NCBI GenBank assembly: GCA_045535305.1
Contig: JAZSLJ010000006.1
Coordinates: forward strand, 1-64,000
DNA from: UBA1081 sp045535305
GTDB taxonomy: Bacteria; Bacillota; Clostridia; Oscillospirales; Acutalibacteraceae
DNA length: 64,000 nt
Reading direction: 5' to 3'
Shown: piece by piece, positions 25,555 to 33,217 of the stretch
Numbering within the stretch: the first letter of the stretch is position 1
How the letters are laid out: each line of letters starts with the position of its first letter
Notes under the pieces: model-generated
What the model saw: only the letters and a program-made list of their open reading frames with translations
What the model was told of the DNA's origin: nothing
Database searches by the model: none
Translations under genes and position numbers: made by a program

Positions 25555-25950
25555 ATGTACGAAAGCAGTTATTACTACGGCACAGGTAGAAGAAAAAGCT
25601 CAGTAGCTCGTGTTCGCGTATATCCCGGCACAGGCAAAATCACAATTAACGACAGAGATATCGACGATTATTTCGGTCTTGAAACACTTAAGCTCATCGT
25701 TCGTCAGCCTCTTAACCTTACAGGCACAGAAGAAAAGTTTGACATCGTTTGCAGAGTATCAGGCGGCGGTGTAACAGGTCAGGCAGGCGCAATCCGTCAT
25801 GGTCTTTCCAGAGCTCTTCTTCAGTTCAATGAGGAACTTCGTCCCGCACTTAAGAAGGCAGGCTTCCTCACAAGAGACCCCAGAATGAAGGAAAGAAAGA
25901 AATACGGTCTCAAGGGTGCTCGTCGTGCTCCCCAGTTCTCAAAGAGATAA
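25555..25950 (+). CDS. rpsI: 30S ribosomal protein S9
   Basis: 131-aa S9. N-terminal YYGTGRRKSSVARVR, middle GGGVTGQAGAIRHGLSRALL, and the conserved C-terminal basic tail ending QFSKR that reaches the P-site tRNA. Second gene of the rplM-rpsI operon, closed by a strong terminator. Confidence 0.97.
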   Translation: MYESSYYYGTGRRKSSVARVRVYPGTGKITINDRDIDDYFGLETLKLIVRQPLNLTGTEEKFDIVCRVSGGGVTGQAGAIRHGLSRALLQFNEELRPALKKAGFLTRDPRMKERKKYGLKGARRAPQFSKR

Positions 25951-25986
25951 TCAACCGTTATTTCTCACGAATTCAATACAAATTTT

Positions 25987-26016
25987 CCCCGAAGACTTAT
26001 GTTTTCGGGGTTTTTT
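25987..26016 (+). terminator. Terminator of rplM-rpsI
   Basis: CCCCGAA / TTCGGGG stem with a loop of about 10 nt followed by TTTTTT. Confidence 0.9.
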
Positions 26017-26068
26017 ATATTGTTTGTCGAAATTTATAAAATTAGTTTAATAACTTTTGTGAAAAGTA

Positions 26069-26097
26069 TTTACAAAATTAAAAATATAATGTAAAAT
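26069..26097 (+). promoter_or_regulatory. Promoter of the HAAS-like gene pair
   Basis: TTTACA, 17-nt spacer, TAAAAT, 45 bp before the ATG at 26143. Confidence 0.7.
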
Positions 26098-26142
26098 ATA
26101 TGTGTAGTAAAAATCATTTATTAAGAACGGAGGTAGATTCCA

Positions 26143-26562
26143 ATGCACAGCGACAGTGATTTTCAACAGCAGTACGCACAGTATAAAAAAGAGATAAAGT
26201 CAAAAATTGTTTATGAAAAAAGCGATTTGGCAAAAGCTTTTTTCAAAAATTTGCAGTTAGGCTTTGACGAATATCTTGCCGATAACGACGGTGTAACTAT
26301 TGATGAAATATATGAGCATTTCGGTACACCGGAAGAAATAGCGGCGGAATTTCTTAATAATACGGATGCGAAAGCTGTTAAAAAGAAAATCAGAATTAAA
26401 AAGATTATAATTGCAGTAGCTGTTATTATAATTTTAATCATCGGCATCGGTGTGGCAAAAATTGCCCATGATGCAAATGAAGATAATGCAACATACGGTG
26501 ATTATACTCCTTTAAATAGTGAAAATGAGTCAAGCGATGTAACATCGGAGGATTTTGTATGA
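26143..26562 (+). CDS. HAAS-domain-like single-pass membrane protein
   Basis: 139 aa. The N-terminal helical region with IDEIYEHFGTPEEIAAEFL (about residues 49-67) resembles the HAAS/DUF1700 domain often encoded beside PadR regulators. A transmembrane helix follows (about residues 88-106, IIIAVAVIIILIIGIGVA), then a short acidic outer tail. No PadR gene is adjacent here. It has a CGGAGG site and shares an ATGA overlap with the next, secreted, gene, suggesting the two products act together. Function unknown. Confidence 0.7.
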   Translation: MHSDSDFQQQYAQYKKEIKSKIVYEKSDLAKAFFKNLQLGFDEYLADNDGVTIDEIYEHFGTPEEIAAEFLNNTDAKAVKKKIRIKKIIIAVAVIIILIIGIGVAKIAHDANEDNATYGDYTPLNSENESSDVTSEDFV

Positions 26563-27035
26563 AAAAGTTAATCTCATTTTGTCTTGCGTTTATTATGATG
26601 TTTTCTGTCCTTGCAATTTCAATTTATGCAGAAGATGATGCAGCAGTAATTTTTGAGAACATCGAATATCTTGATAATGGCTATTATGTTGTTGACACAT
26701 TAACGGAAGAAGATGTAAATATTTCAGCAAGAGCAACTTCCACAAAAACAGGTTCAAGAAGTTTTATAATTTATAATGAAGATGATGAAGCTCTTGTTAC
26801 TTTGACTCTTAGAGCAACATTTAGTTATAATGGTTCATCTGCTACTTGTACATCTGCAACAGCTTCATATACAATACATAATGATGCATGGAAAGTTCCT
26901 ACTGCAACAGCATCAAGAAGCGGAAATGTGGCAACTGGTACTTTTACGGCAAAGCACTATGTTTTATTTATAGCAACACAGACAATAAATGAAACTATAA
27001 CTATTACTTGCAGTAAAACAGGCGTATTGTCATAA
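26559..27035 (+). CDS. Small secreted beta-rich protein of unknown function
   Basis: 158 aa. A signal peptide (about residues 1-24, cleavage near IYA-ED) is followed by an acidic linker and a Ser/Thr-rich, probably all-beta domain with TFSYNGSSATCTSATASYTI, DAWKVPTATASRSGN and a final TITCSKTGVLS. Two cysteines in the mature part could form a disulphide. I have the impression of similar short secreted proteins in gut Clostridia but know no function. Translationally coupled to the membrane protein upstream. Confidence 0.65.
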   Translation: MKKLISFCLAFIMMFSVLAISIYAEDDAAVIFENIEYLDNGYYVVDTLTEEDVNISARATSTKTGSRSFIIYNEDDEALVTLTLRATFSYNGSSATCTSATASYTIHNDAWKVPTATASRSGNVATGTFTAKHYVLFIATQTINETITITCSKTGVLS

Positions 27036-27073
27036 TATCTGATTATTAATTGGTAAATTAAGCAAAACATTAA

Positions 27074-27100
27074 GGACGTCCATACGGGCGTCCTATTTTC
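27074..27100 (+). terminator. Terminator of the HAAS-like gene pair
   Basis: GGACGTCC / GGGCGTCC 8-bp stem (one G-U) with loop ATAC, then TATTTTC. Confidence 0.7.
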
Positions 27101-27126
27101 ATGTTCCGTGTTCACTTGCATTTTAA

Positions 27127-27153
27127 TAAAAAATAGCACCCGTATGTGGTGCT
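27127..27153 (-). terminator. Terminator of the small minus-strand transcript
   Basis: On the minus strand AGCACC / GGTGCT with a 7-nt loop is followed by ATTTTTTATT. It would end the transcript from the promoter at 27398-27426 after about 260 nt. Its stem abuts the -35 box of the plus-strand promoter. Confidence 0.65.
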
Positions 27154-27181
27154 TGACAATATAAAACCCATATGCTATAAT
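27153..27181 (+). promoter_or_regulatory. Consensus promoter directed against the small ORF
   Basis: TTGACA (27153-27158), 17-nt spacer ending TGC (extended -10), TATAAT (27176-27181). No plus-strand gene follows in the next 500 bp. The predicted RNA starts near 27188 and runs antisense to the minus-strand small transcript. Confidence 0.8.
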
Positions 27182-27241
27182 AAAGCCAAGAGGTAACCGT
27201 TTAAAGCGGTTAGCTTCAGTTTTTGGAAAATTAATTAACAA

Positions 27242-27271
27242 ACAACCGTCACTTTGCCGAGTGGCGGTTGT
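27242..27271. repeat. Long hairpin over the 3' end of the small ORF
   Basis: ACAACCGTCACT / AGTGGCGGTTGT, 12-bp stem (one G-U) with loop TTGCCG. It can form in both strands' RNA and overlaps the last codons of the 27-codon ORF. A smaller TAACCG / CGGTTA hairpin lies at about 27194-27212. Confidence 0.8.
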
Positions 27272-27332
27272 TGCGTGTTATCCTTATAGTTACAGTATAC
27301 TTGAATATATGTAATGTAATGATAATCGGCAC
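27249..27332 (-). CDS. Putative 27-residue peptide, type I toxin-like
   Basis: GTG at 27332 with AGGAGG spaced 8 nt upstream, then MPIIITLHIFKYTVTIRITR followed by NNRHSAK and a TGA stop. Residues 3-18 are rich in beta-branched and hydrophobic amino acids and the tail is basic, as in small membrane-active toxins. The transcript is flanked by its own consensus promoter and terminator, and a consensus antisense promoter faces it. I recognise no family name with certainty. A second frame from GTG at 27336 (33 aa) has the ribosome site only 4 nt away and is less likely. Confidence 0.45.
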   Translation of the reverse strand: MPIIITLHIFKYTVTIRITRNNRHSAK

Positions 27333-27397
27333 ACACGACACCTCCTTTCGGAGAATGTCTAACCGCCTTATTCTCGATAAACCTCTTGACCGACAAT

Positions 27398-27426
27398 ATT
27401 ATACAAAATCAAAGATTATTTGTCAA
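27398..27426 (-). promoter_or_regulatory. Consensus promoter of the small ORF
   Basis: Minus-strand TTGACA (27426-27421), 17-nt spacer, TATAAT (27403-27398): a full match to sigma-A consensus. Start near 27391, about 60 nt before the GTG. Confidence 0.85.
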
Positions 27427-27465
27427 TTAATAAGTAAACTTTCCGTTTTAAGTTTTCGATTTTAA

Positions 27466-27507
27466 CAAAAAAACGCTCCCGAATCAAGGTCTGACCTGTT
27501 TCGGGAG
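27466..27507 (-). terminator. Terminator of the DUF378 gene
   Basis: Minus-strand CTCCCGAA / TTCGGGAG stem enclosing an inner AGGT-CAG-ACCT hairpin, then CGTTTTTTT. Confidence 0.8.
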
Positions 27508-27521
27508 TTTTGTTTTATACA

Positions 27522-27743
27522 TCAGTTATCGTCTGAGGTATGTCTTACAAGCACTTCGTTCTCTCTGAATAAGAGGGAAATGCACCAGATACCTGCAAGT
27601 GCAATTAAGGTGTATATAATTCTGCTGATTATTGCATCCTGTCCGCCAAAAATCCAGGATACGATGTCAAATTGAAAAAGACCGATTGCACCCCAGTTTG
27701 CGGCACCTATTATAACAAGAATCAACGCCAATCTGTCAAGCAT
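27522..27743 (-). CDS. DUF378 family membrane protein
   Basis: 73 aa with two hydrophobic helices (about residues 4-24 and 38-60). The segment LVIIGAANWGAIGLFQFDIV is the hallmark of DUF378 (YuzA-like) proteins, whose function is not known to me. AAGGAG ribosome site and own terminator; it appears monocistronic. Confidence 0.85.
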   Translation of the reverse strand: MLDRLALILVIIGAANWGAIGLFQFDIVSWIFGGQDAIISRIIYTLIALAGIWCISLLFRENEVLVRHTSDDN

Positions 27744-27849
27744 TGTTTTTCAACTCCTTATTAAAGTTTTGTTAATAGTATTTGCTCCGTGTGTGTATTT
27801 ATTCTTAGTGCGAAAAGAGCAAAATTTTCAAAAAATTTGCAGGCAGTTC

Positions 27850-28389
27850 TTATTCTTCAGTCTGCTTGCCTAAAAATGACGCCGCAACCTGAGCAAGCTT
27901 GATTTCAGCTTGTGTGGGCGCCGCACTGTTTTCACCGAAAAGAAGAACGACGCAGCCCGAAACATCACCGCTGCCTATAATGGGGTAGGCAATAGCAGCA
28001 TTTCTGTCAAGACCTTCAACAGGGAAAAGCTCACTGTGCTCAGAGCCTGCTACAAAGCTTGAACGGTTTTCCATCATTGTTTCAAGTTCTTTTGTGATGT
28101 GGCGGTCAATGGTATCTTTTTTTGAAAGACCCATACATGAGATAACGTGGTCTCGGTCAGTGATGATAACAGGCATATTTGTTGCCCTGTAAAGAACTTC
28201 CGCATACTGCGATGTGAATTCCGAAATTTCACCCATAGGTGAGTATTTTTTAAATATAACCTCTCCGTCAGCATCTGTATATATTTCCAAAGGGTCGCCT
28301 TCGCGGATACGCATTGTTCTGCGGATTTCTTTGGGAATAACAACTCTGCCGAGGTCGTCAATTCTTCTGACTATTCCTGTGGCTTTCAT
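27850..28389 (-). CDS. spoVT: Stage V sporulation regulator SpoVT
   Basis: AbrB-family transcription factor that tunes late forespore gene expression. The N-terminal swapped-hairpin DNA-binding domain is MKATGIVRRIDDLGRVVIPK with EIRRTMRIREGDPLEIY. A C-terminal GAF-like domain (about residues 55-175) completes 179 aa, equal to Bacillus SpoVT (178). The ATG at 28389 has GGAG 8 nt upstream; the GTG at 28398 overlaps that site. Evidence that the host sporulates. Confidence 0.93.
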   Translation of the reverse strand: MKATGIVRRIDDLGRVVIPKEIRRTMRIREGDPLEIYTDADGEVIFKKYSPMGEISEFTSQYAEVLYRATNMPVIITDRDHVISCMGLSKKDTIDRHITKELETMMENRSSFVAGSEHSELFPVEGLDRNAAIAYPIIGSGDVSGCVVLLFGENSAAPTQAEIKLAQVAASFLGKQTEE

Positions 28390-28538
28390 AACTTTCACTC
28401 CAAAAAAATATCATAATTTTCGTTTGCAAGGGTATTGTTTGCAATTACGGACATATTATGCAACTGTTTACAAACGGAAAAATTTGAAAACAAAAAAATT
28501 GAAATGTTGTTTTATTTATGTGTAGAATTGTCTGAAAA

Positions 28539-28571
28539 ATCCGCTGCTCTCAAAAACAGAGAACAGCGGAT
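28539..28571 (-). terminator. Terminator of the large secreted glycosidase-like gene
   Basis: Minus-strand stem of 13 positions (ATCCGCTG... / ...CAGCGGAT, one mismatch), 7-nt loop, followed by TTTTTC. Confidence 0.8.
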
Positions 28572-28588
28572 ATATTTTAATATTTTTA

Positions 28589-30484
28589 TCAGAATACAAA
28601 CATGAATCTTCCGCCGGGGGCAACATCACCGCTTTGGTAAAAGTCCAGAATATCACCGTCGGATTGCATATTGTCTGATAATTTGAAATTAAAATGAATT
28701 TCCTCATTTTTATCAAGACCGAGTGCATTTCGGGGTATTTGTAAATACATTATGTTTTTATTTATATTATATTTACCATTGCCTGTTTTTTCAAATTTCC
28801 AACCGCCTGTGGATTTTTCTATAATAATCTCACTTTCGGTGGCGTTTTCTCTGTTGATAACATACTCAAAACCTTCCCAGTTTTCACTTTTACCCGTCGA
28901 ATCGGTATCAATAAACAACCGCATCCATGCGTGATCGGTGTAAGGTGTGATGTTATCAACAGTTTCAATGCGGAAATATACATTTTCCTTATCATATGTA
29001 ACCTTTACATTTTTAAAGTCATTACGCATTGTATCGCTTTCGTAATGAACATCCTGCCAGCTGTCTGCATTCCTTGCTCTGGTGCTGTTTGTGTAATGGT
29101 TGTATTCATTCGCAATATTATCCCATTGAGTGTCTTTGCCGTAAATATCAATCGTTGTGCCGCCGGTTGTGGTCTGAGCTTTGTCCATACCTTTGAATCT
29201 TCTTATATTGGCAACAAGCTGATAATAATAGTGGTCTTTAAGAATTCCCTTTGCAGGCTCAATATCACGGCTGTATTCATCGCTGAATTGGTCCGGGAAT
29301 GCATTTTCCGTACCCATCCATTCGCTCCATCTTCCTGCCAACCATTCGTTCCAGCCTGTAACAAATATAAATTCAGGGTCGCTTTCAATGGCGTAATCCC
29401 ATTGTTGCTGGAAATTAAGGCCGTAAAGAAGTGAGTTTTCAATTGAAGAATCAACTGTTACAATTTCATTTCCTTTTTTATAGTTATATGAATAGTCGCC
29501 ATGTGTAAAGCTTCTGCCCTGAACATTTCCGCCGGAATTCATTGCAACCAACTGACCGTCTGCCGCATTCTGTGCAACGGAAACACACATCTGCTCAATA
29601 CCGTCAAAAAGTGTTTTCCCGAATTTGGTTTGGGGATTATCACTGCACCAACCCCATGCTTCCTCGCTGATATATGAATCAGAAGCAAAATATGTAGGCT
29701 CATTTCTGCGGAAGGTGAAAAAATCAAGAATTTCTTTTTCGTCTGTTTTTTCCTCGTCAAGAGCATCATAATGTGCCATGATAAGGGGCTTGCCGTCCCA
29801 TATGAACCACAAATCCTCATATCTGCCCTTTGAATAAATGTTGTTATAAAGATTGTGAAGAGATGTGTTTGCATCTTCGCTGCTTGAGAAAGGCAACATA
29901 AAAGCAACTTGGGGAACATTTACACCTTCATCTCTTGCATCTTCAAAGACTTTGAAAAGGGTTTCGTAGGCTTCATCCCATGTCTGAGTGCCGTTTGTGC
30001 AGTCAAAAATTATAACATCAACACCCGCATCGGCAATCATTTCTGCGTGCTTTCTCACAACATATTCGTCAAGGTTTGTGTAATAACCGAAAAGCGGCTC
30101 ATTCCAATAATGAGGGCAACCGTCCTCGTTATCAGTCCAGACTGGATTGTCAAAATCTCTCACAGCATCAGGATTCTGCATAAGCATCTGTGTAACATTT
30201 CTTGCAGGGCGGTTTTGGGAATGATGATAGTGCCATGTCCAGTAAAACAAGCCTACAAATTTATCTTGTTTCTTTGCACCTGTTTCTTCGTATGTGGGTA
30301 AAGTTCTGCCCAGACCGTCAACTGCTGTCCAGGTATCGGGATTTACATCACCGTAAGTATTTTTATTAACGTTGTCAATACCGTTGCCGAAAATATCCTT
30401 ATAATACACTGTAATAAGAGTTATTGCCGTAATTACAACCGCTGCACATACGACAGGAATGATTATTTTTAATGCTTTTTTCAT
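28589..30484 (-). CDS. Secreted or membrane-anchored GH71/GH99-like protein with C-terminal sugar-binding-like domain
   Basis: 631 aa. An N-terminal hydrophobic helix (about residues 8-28) acts as signal anchor. The middle looks like a TIM barrel: FVGLFYWTWHYHHSQ, IADAGVDVIIFDCTNG, LWFIWDGKPLIMAHY and FVTGWNEW, a pattern seen in GH71/GH99-type and related barrels. The last ~170 residues (VYFRIETVDN, MRLFIDTDSTG, FEYVIN, YLQIPRNALGL) look like a CBM9/DOMON-type beta-sandwich. The ATG at 30484 has GAGGTG 7 nt upstream. It is divergent from a GH2 gene, so a glycan-foraging role is likely. The exact family is uncertain. Confidence 0.6.
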   Translation of the reverse strand: MKKALKIIIPVVCAAVVITAITLITVYYKDIFGNGIDNVNKNTYGDVNPDTWTAVDGLGRTLPTYEETGAKKQDKFVGLFYWTWHYHHSQNRPARNVTQMLMQNPDAVRDFDNPVWTDNEDGCPHYWNEPLFGYYTNLDEYVVRKHAEMIADAGVDVIIFDCTNGTQTWDEAYETLFKVFEDARDEGVNVPQVAFMLPFSSSEDANTSLHNLYNNIYSKGRYEDLWFIWDGKPLIMAHYDALDEEKTDEKEILDFFTFRRNEPTYFASDSYISEEAWGWCSDNPQTKFGKTLFDGIEQMCVSVAQNAADGQLVAMNSGGNVQGRSFTHGDYSYNYKKGNEIVTVDSSIENSLLYGLNFQQQWDYAIESDPEFIFVTGWNEWLAGRWSEWMGTENAFPDQFSDEYSRDIEPAKGILKDHYYYQLVANIRRFKGMDKAQTTTGGTTIDIYGKDTQWDNIANEYNHYTNSTRARNADSWQDVHYESDTMRNDFKNVKVTYDKENVYFRIETVDNITPYTDHAWMRLFIDTDSTGKSENWEGFEYVINRENATESEIIIEKSTGGWKFEKTGNGKYNINKNIMYLQIPRNALGLDKNEEIHFNFKLSDNMQSDGDILDFYQSGDVAPGGRFMFVF

Positions 30485-30643
30485 AACAGCACCTCTTTCC
30501 AATTCAAAGTATAAAATAAATAACAGGAAAAATCAATGAATATTTTTTATGACATGTATAAGTTGTAATTGTTTAAAAATTAGATATTTTCTATAAAATG
30601 ATTGTTTTTGTGAAAATAAATTTTGTTAATATGCTCATAACTG

Positions 30644-30672
30644 TTGAAATTCTGTTCTGTTTCAATTATAAT
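30644..30672 (+). promoter_or_regulatory. Promoter of the second GH2 gene
   Basis: TTGAAA, 17-nt spacer, TATAAT, about 40 bp before the ATG at 30711. Confidence 0.75.
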
Positions 30673-30710
30673 ATATACATAAAAATATGCAAAAATTTAC
30701 GGAGGTTACT

Positions 30711-32981
30711 ATGAGAAATATTAAAGTTATCAACGCAGGCTGGCTTTTTTCTAAAGATGCAAAGGCTGCACCGTCTGCCATTCCCGCAGATTGGACTGCT
30801 CTTGATTTGCCCTATACATGGAACGGTAAAGACGGTCAGGACGGCGGAAACGACTATTACAGAGGCACTTGCTGGTTTGTAAAATCTATTAAAGCTGACG
30901 AACTTCCCGAGGGAGAGGTAAAATACCTTCAGTTTGACGGTGTAAACTCATCCTGTGAGGTTTTCTGGAACGGAAAAAGCATCGCAAAGCATGACGGCGG
31001 TTATTCCACTTTCAGAGCAAAAATCGGTGAGGTTAAGGATGAAAATATCCTTGCAGTTGCTGTTGATAATTCACCCAACGACAGAGTATATCCCCAGAAT
31101 GCAGACTTTACCTTCTACGGCGGTATTTACCGTGATGTAAGCGTTATCGGCGTGCCTGAAAATCATTTTGACCTTGATTATTACGGTTCACCCTCTATTA
31201 TGGTTACTCCTAAAATCAACGGCGCTGATGCAGATGTTGAAATCAAAACCTTTATCAAAGACGATGACAACTGCACAGTAAAATATGAGATTATTGCAGA
31301 CGGTGAGGTTATTGCTGTACAGGAAAAAGAGGGCGATGACGAAGCTGTTATTAAAATTGAAAACGTACATCTCTGGAACGGCAGAAAAGACCCCTATCTT
31401 TACACAGCAAAGGCAACTCTTATTGCAGGCGGTGAAGAGATTGACTCAATTTCAACACGTTTTGGTTGCCGTACATTTGAAATTGACCCCGAAAAGGGCT
31501 TTATCCTTAACGGTGAGCCTTATCCTTTAAGAGGTGTTTCACGTCATCAGGACAGACCCGATGTGGGTAACGCTCTTCTTCCCGAGCATCATAAGGAAGA
31601 CCTTGACCTTATTCTTGAGGTTGGTGCAACTACAATCCGTCTTGCACATTATCAGCATTCACAGGTATTTTATGACCTTTGTGATGAAGCAGGTCTTGTT
31701 CTCTGGGCAGAAATTCCCTACATTTCAAGACATATGCCAAACGGTTACGACAACACCGTTTCACAGATGAAGGAGCTTATCGTTCAGAATTATAACCATC
31801 CTTCAATCGTTGTATGGGGACTTTCAAATGAAATCACTATTGCAGGTGCGGCTGATCCCGACCTTGTAAGAAACCACAAGAAGCTCAATGACCTTTGCCA
31901 TAAGATGGATAAAACCCGTCTTACAACTATTGCATCCGTTACAATGTGTCCCATTGATGCAGAGTATGTGCATATCAGCGACATTCTTTCTTACAACCAC
32001 TATTTCGGCTGGTACGGCGGTACAACCGATATGAACGGCCCCTGGTTTGATGATTTCCATAAGAAATATCCAAACAAGCCTATCGGTATCAGCGAATACG
32101 GTTGCGAAGCTCTTGACTGGCATACATCAAATCCCACTCAGGGCGACTATACAGAGGAATATCAGGCATATTATCACGAAGAGCTTATCAAACAGATTGC
32201 AGAAAGACCTTATCTCTGGGCAACTCATGTTTGGAATATGTTTGACTTTGCTGCTGATGCACGTGCAGAGGGCGGCGAAAACGGAATGAATCATAAAGGC
32301 CTTGTTACATTCGACAGAAAGTACAAAAAGGATTCATTCTATGCATACAAAGCATGGCTCAATCCAGAACCCATGGTTCACCTTTGTGCAAAGCGTTATA
32401 TCGACAGAGTTGAAGATGTAACAAAGGTTACCGTTTACTCAAACTGCGATGAAGTTGAGCTTTTTGCAAACGGCGTGAGTGTTGGTAAGCAGACAAAGGG
32501 CAAATATCCTTTCTTCTATTTTGATGTTAAGAATGAGGGCGAAACAACTCTTGTTGCAAAAGCAGGGGAGCTTGAGGATACATCAATAATCCGCAAGGTT
32601 GATACTCCCAACGAAGCATATATTATGAAAGAAGAGGGCGAAGTAATCAACTGGTTTGATATCACCATGCCCGACGGATATTTCTCAATCAACGATACAA
32701 TCGGTGAGATTTTGTCCACTTTCGGCGGTAAGATTGCATTTGTAAAAATTATTTTCAAGATTAAGAGTGCATTCTCCGGCGGCGGTGATAAAAAATCAGG
32801 CGGCGCAGGATTTGATGTTGCAGGCTTTAAAGTAAGCCCTGCTATGTTGAAGAATGTTTACGGCCTTGCATCAGGCTTTACGGTAAGACGTGTGTTCTCA
32901 ATGCTTGGCGGAAAGTTTACAAAAGAGCAGATTCTTGGCGTAAATACAATACTCAATAAGGTTAAAAAGCCTAAAAAATAA
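30711..32981 (+). CDS. Glycoside hydrolase family 2 beta-galactosidase-like enzyme with C-terminal extension
   Basis: 756 aa, no signal peptide. GH2 sugar-binding domain (GGNDYYRGTCWF, DGGYSTFRA, NADFTFYGGIYRDV), Ig-like domain, then a TIM barrel with RGVSRHQDRPDVGN. The acid/base Glu is E374 in LSNEI and the nucleophile E462 in ISEYG. This layout matches GH2 beta-galactosidases. From about residue 636 an extra ~120 residues (DGYFSINDTIGEILS, a Gly-rich SGGGDKKSGGAG linker, then basic helices) are not part of the usual fold. The ATG at 30711 has a perfect CGGAGG site; an upstream in-frame ATG at 30687 has none. Confidence 0.88.
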   Translation: MRNIKVINAGWLFSKDAKAAPSAIPADWTALDLPYTWNGKDGQDGGNDYYRGTCWFVKSIKADELPEGEVKYLQFDGVNSSCEVFWNGKSIAKHDGGYSTFRAKIGEVKDENILAVAVDNSPNDRVYPQNADFTFYGGIYRDVSVIGVPENHFDLDYYGSPSIMVTPKINGADADVEIKTFIKDDDNCTVKYEIIADGEVIAVQEKEGDDEAVIKIENVHLWNGRKDPYLYTAKATLIAGGEEIDSISTRFGCRTFEIDPEKGFILNGEPYPLRGVSRHQDRPDVGNALLPEHHKEDLDLILEVGATTIRLAHYQHSQVFYDLCDEAGLVLWAEIPYISRHMPNGYDNTVSQMKELIVQNYNHPSIVVWGLSNEITIAGAADPDLVRNHKKLNDLCHKMDKTRLTTIASVTMCPIDAEYVHISDILSYNHYFGWYGGTTDMNGPWFDDFHKKYPNKPIGISEYGCEALDWHTSNPTQGDYTEEYQAYYHEELIKQIAERPYLWATHVWNMFDFAADARAEGGENGMNHKGLVTFDRKYKKDSFYAYKAWLNPEPMVHLCAKRYIDRVEDVTKVTVYSNCDEVELFANGVSVGKQTKGKYPFFYFDVKNEGETTLVAKAGELEDTSIIRKVDTPNEAYIMKEEGEVINWFDITMPDGYFSINDTIGEILSTFGGKIAFVKIIFKIKSAFSGGGDKKSGGAGFDVAGFKVSPAMLKNVYGLASGFTVRRVFSMLGGKFTKEQILGVNTILNKVKKPKK

Positions 32982-32987
32982 AAAAAT

Positions 32988-33033
32988 GGAGCTGTAAAAA
33001 ACTTTCGTTTTTTACAGCTCCTGCTCTTTTTTT
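32988..33033 (+). terminator. Terminator of the second GH2 gene
   Basis: GGAGCTGTAAAAAAC / GTTTTTTACAGCTCC, perfect 15-bp stem with a TTTC loop, followed by a TTTTTTT run. Confidence 0.92.
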
Positions 33034-33056
33034 AGGGGATAGTAAAAAATGCGCAG

Positions 33057-33189
33057 AATGAACAAACTGAGCCAAAATAAAGCTCTTAGCTTTATTTTGG
33101 GTTACCCGAAGGCGTACAAAGGTACGTCGAGCGGCGAAGTTTGTTTATTGCATAAAACAAGAAAAACTTTTATATTACTTGTTTTATGC
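33057..33189. repeat. Multi-stem structured intergenic element
   Basis: An outer stem AATGAACAAACT (33057-33068) / AGTTTGTTTATT (33138-33149) encloses two hairpins. The first is a perfect 13-bp CCAAAATAAAGCT / AGCTTTATTTTGG (33072-33100); the second is CGTAC-AAAG-GTACG (33113-33126). A perfect 12-bp hairpin GCATAAAACAAG / CTTGTTTTATGC (33150-33189) follows. It lies between the GH2 terminator and the convergent rpoD end. A 60-codon plus-strand frame (33049-33231) with AGGGGA 9 nt upstream runs through it and into rpoD. The structure rather than the frame is the stronger signal. Confidence 0.7.
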
Positions 33190-33217
33190 GGTCTGCACTT
33201 TTTTAACAGCCCCCTTT

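Noticed and set aside
27235..27336. Alternative 33-codon minus-strand frame from the GTG at 27336
   Set aside because: Ribosome site only 4 nt away and a Cys/Tyr-rich product; the frame from 27332 has ideal spacing. It cannot be fully excluded.
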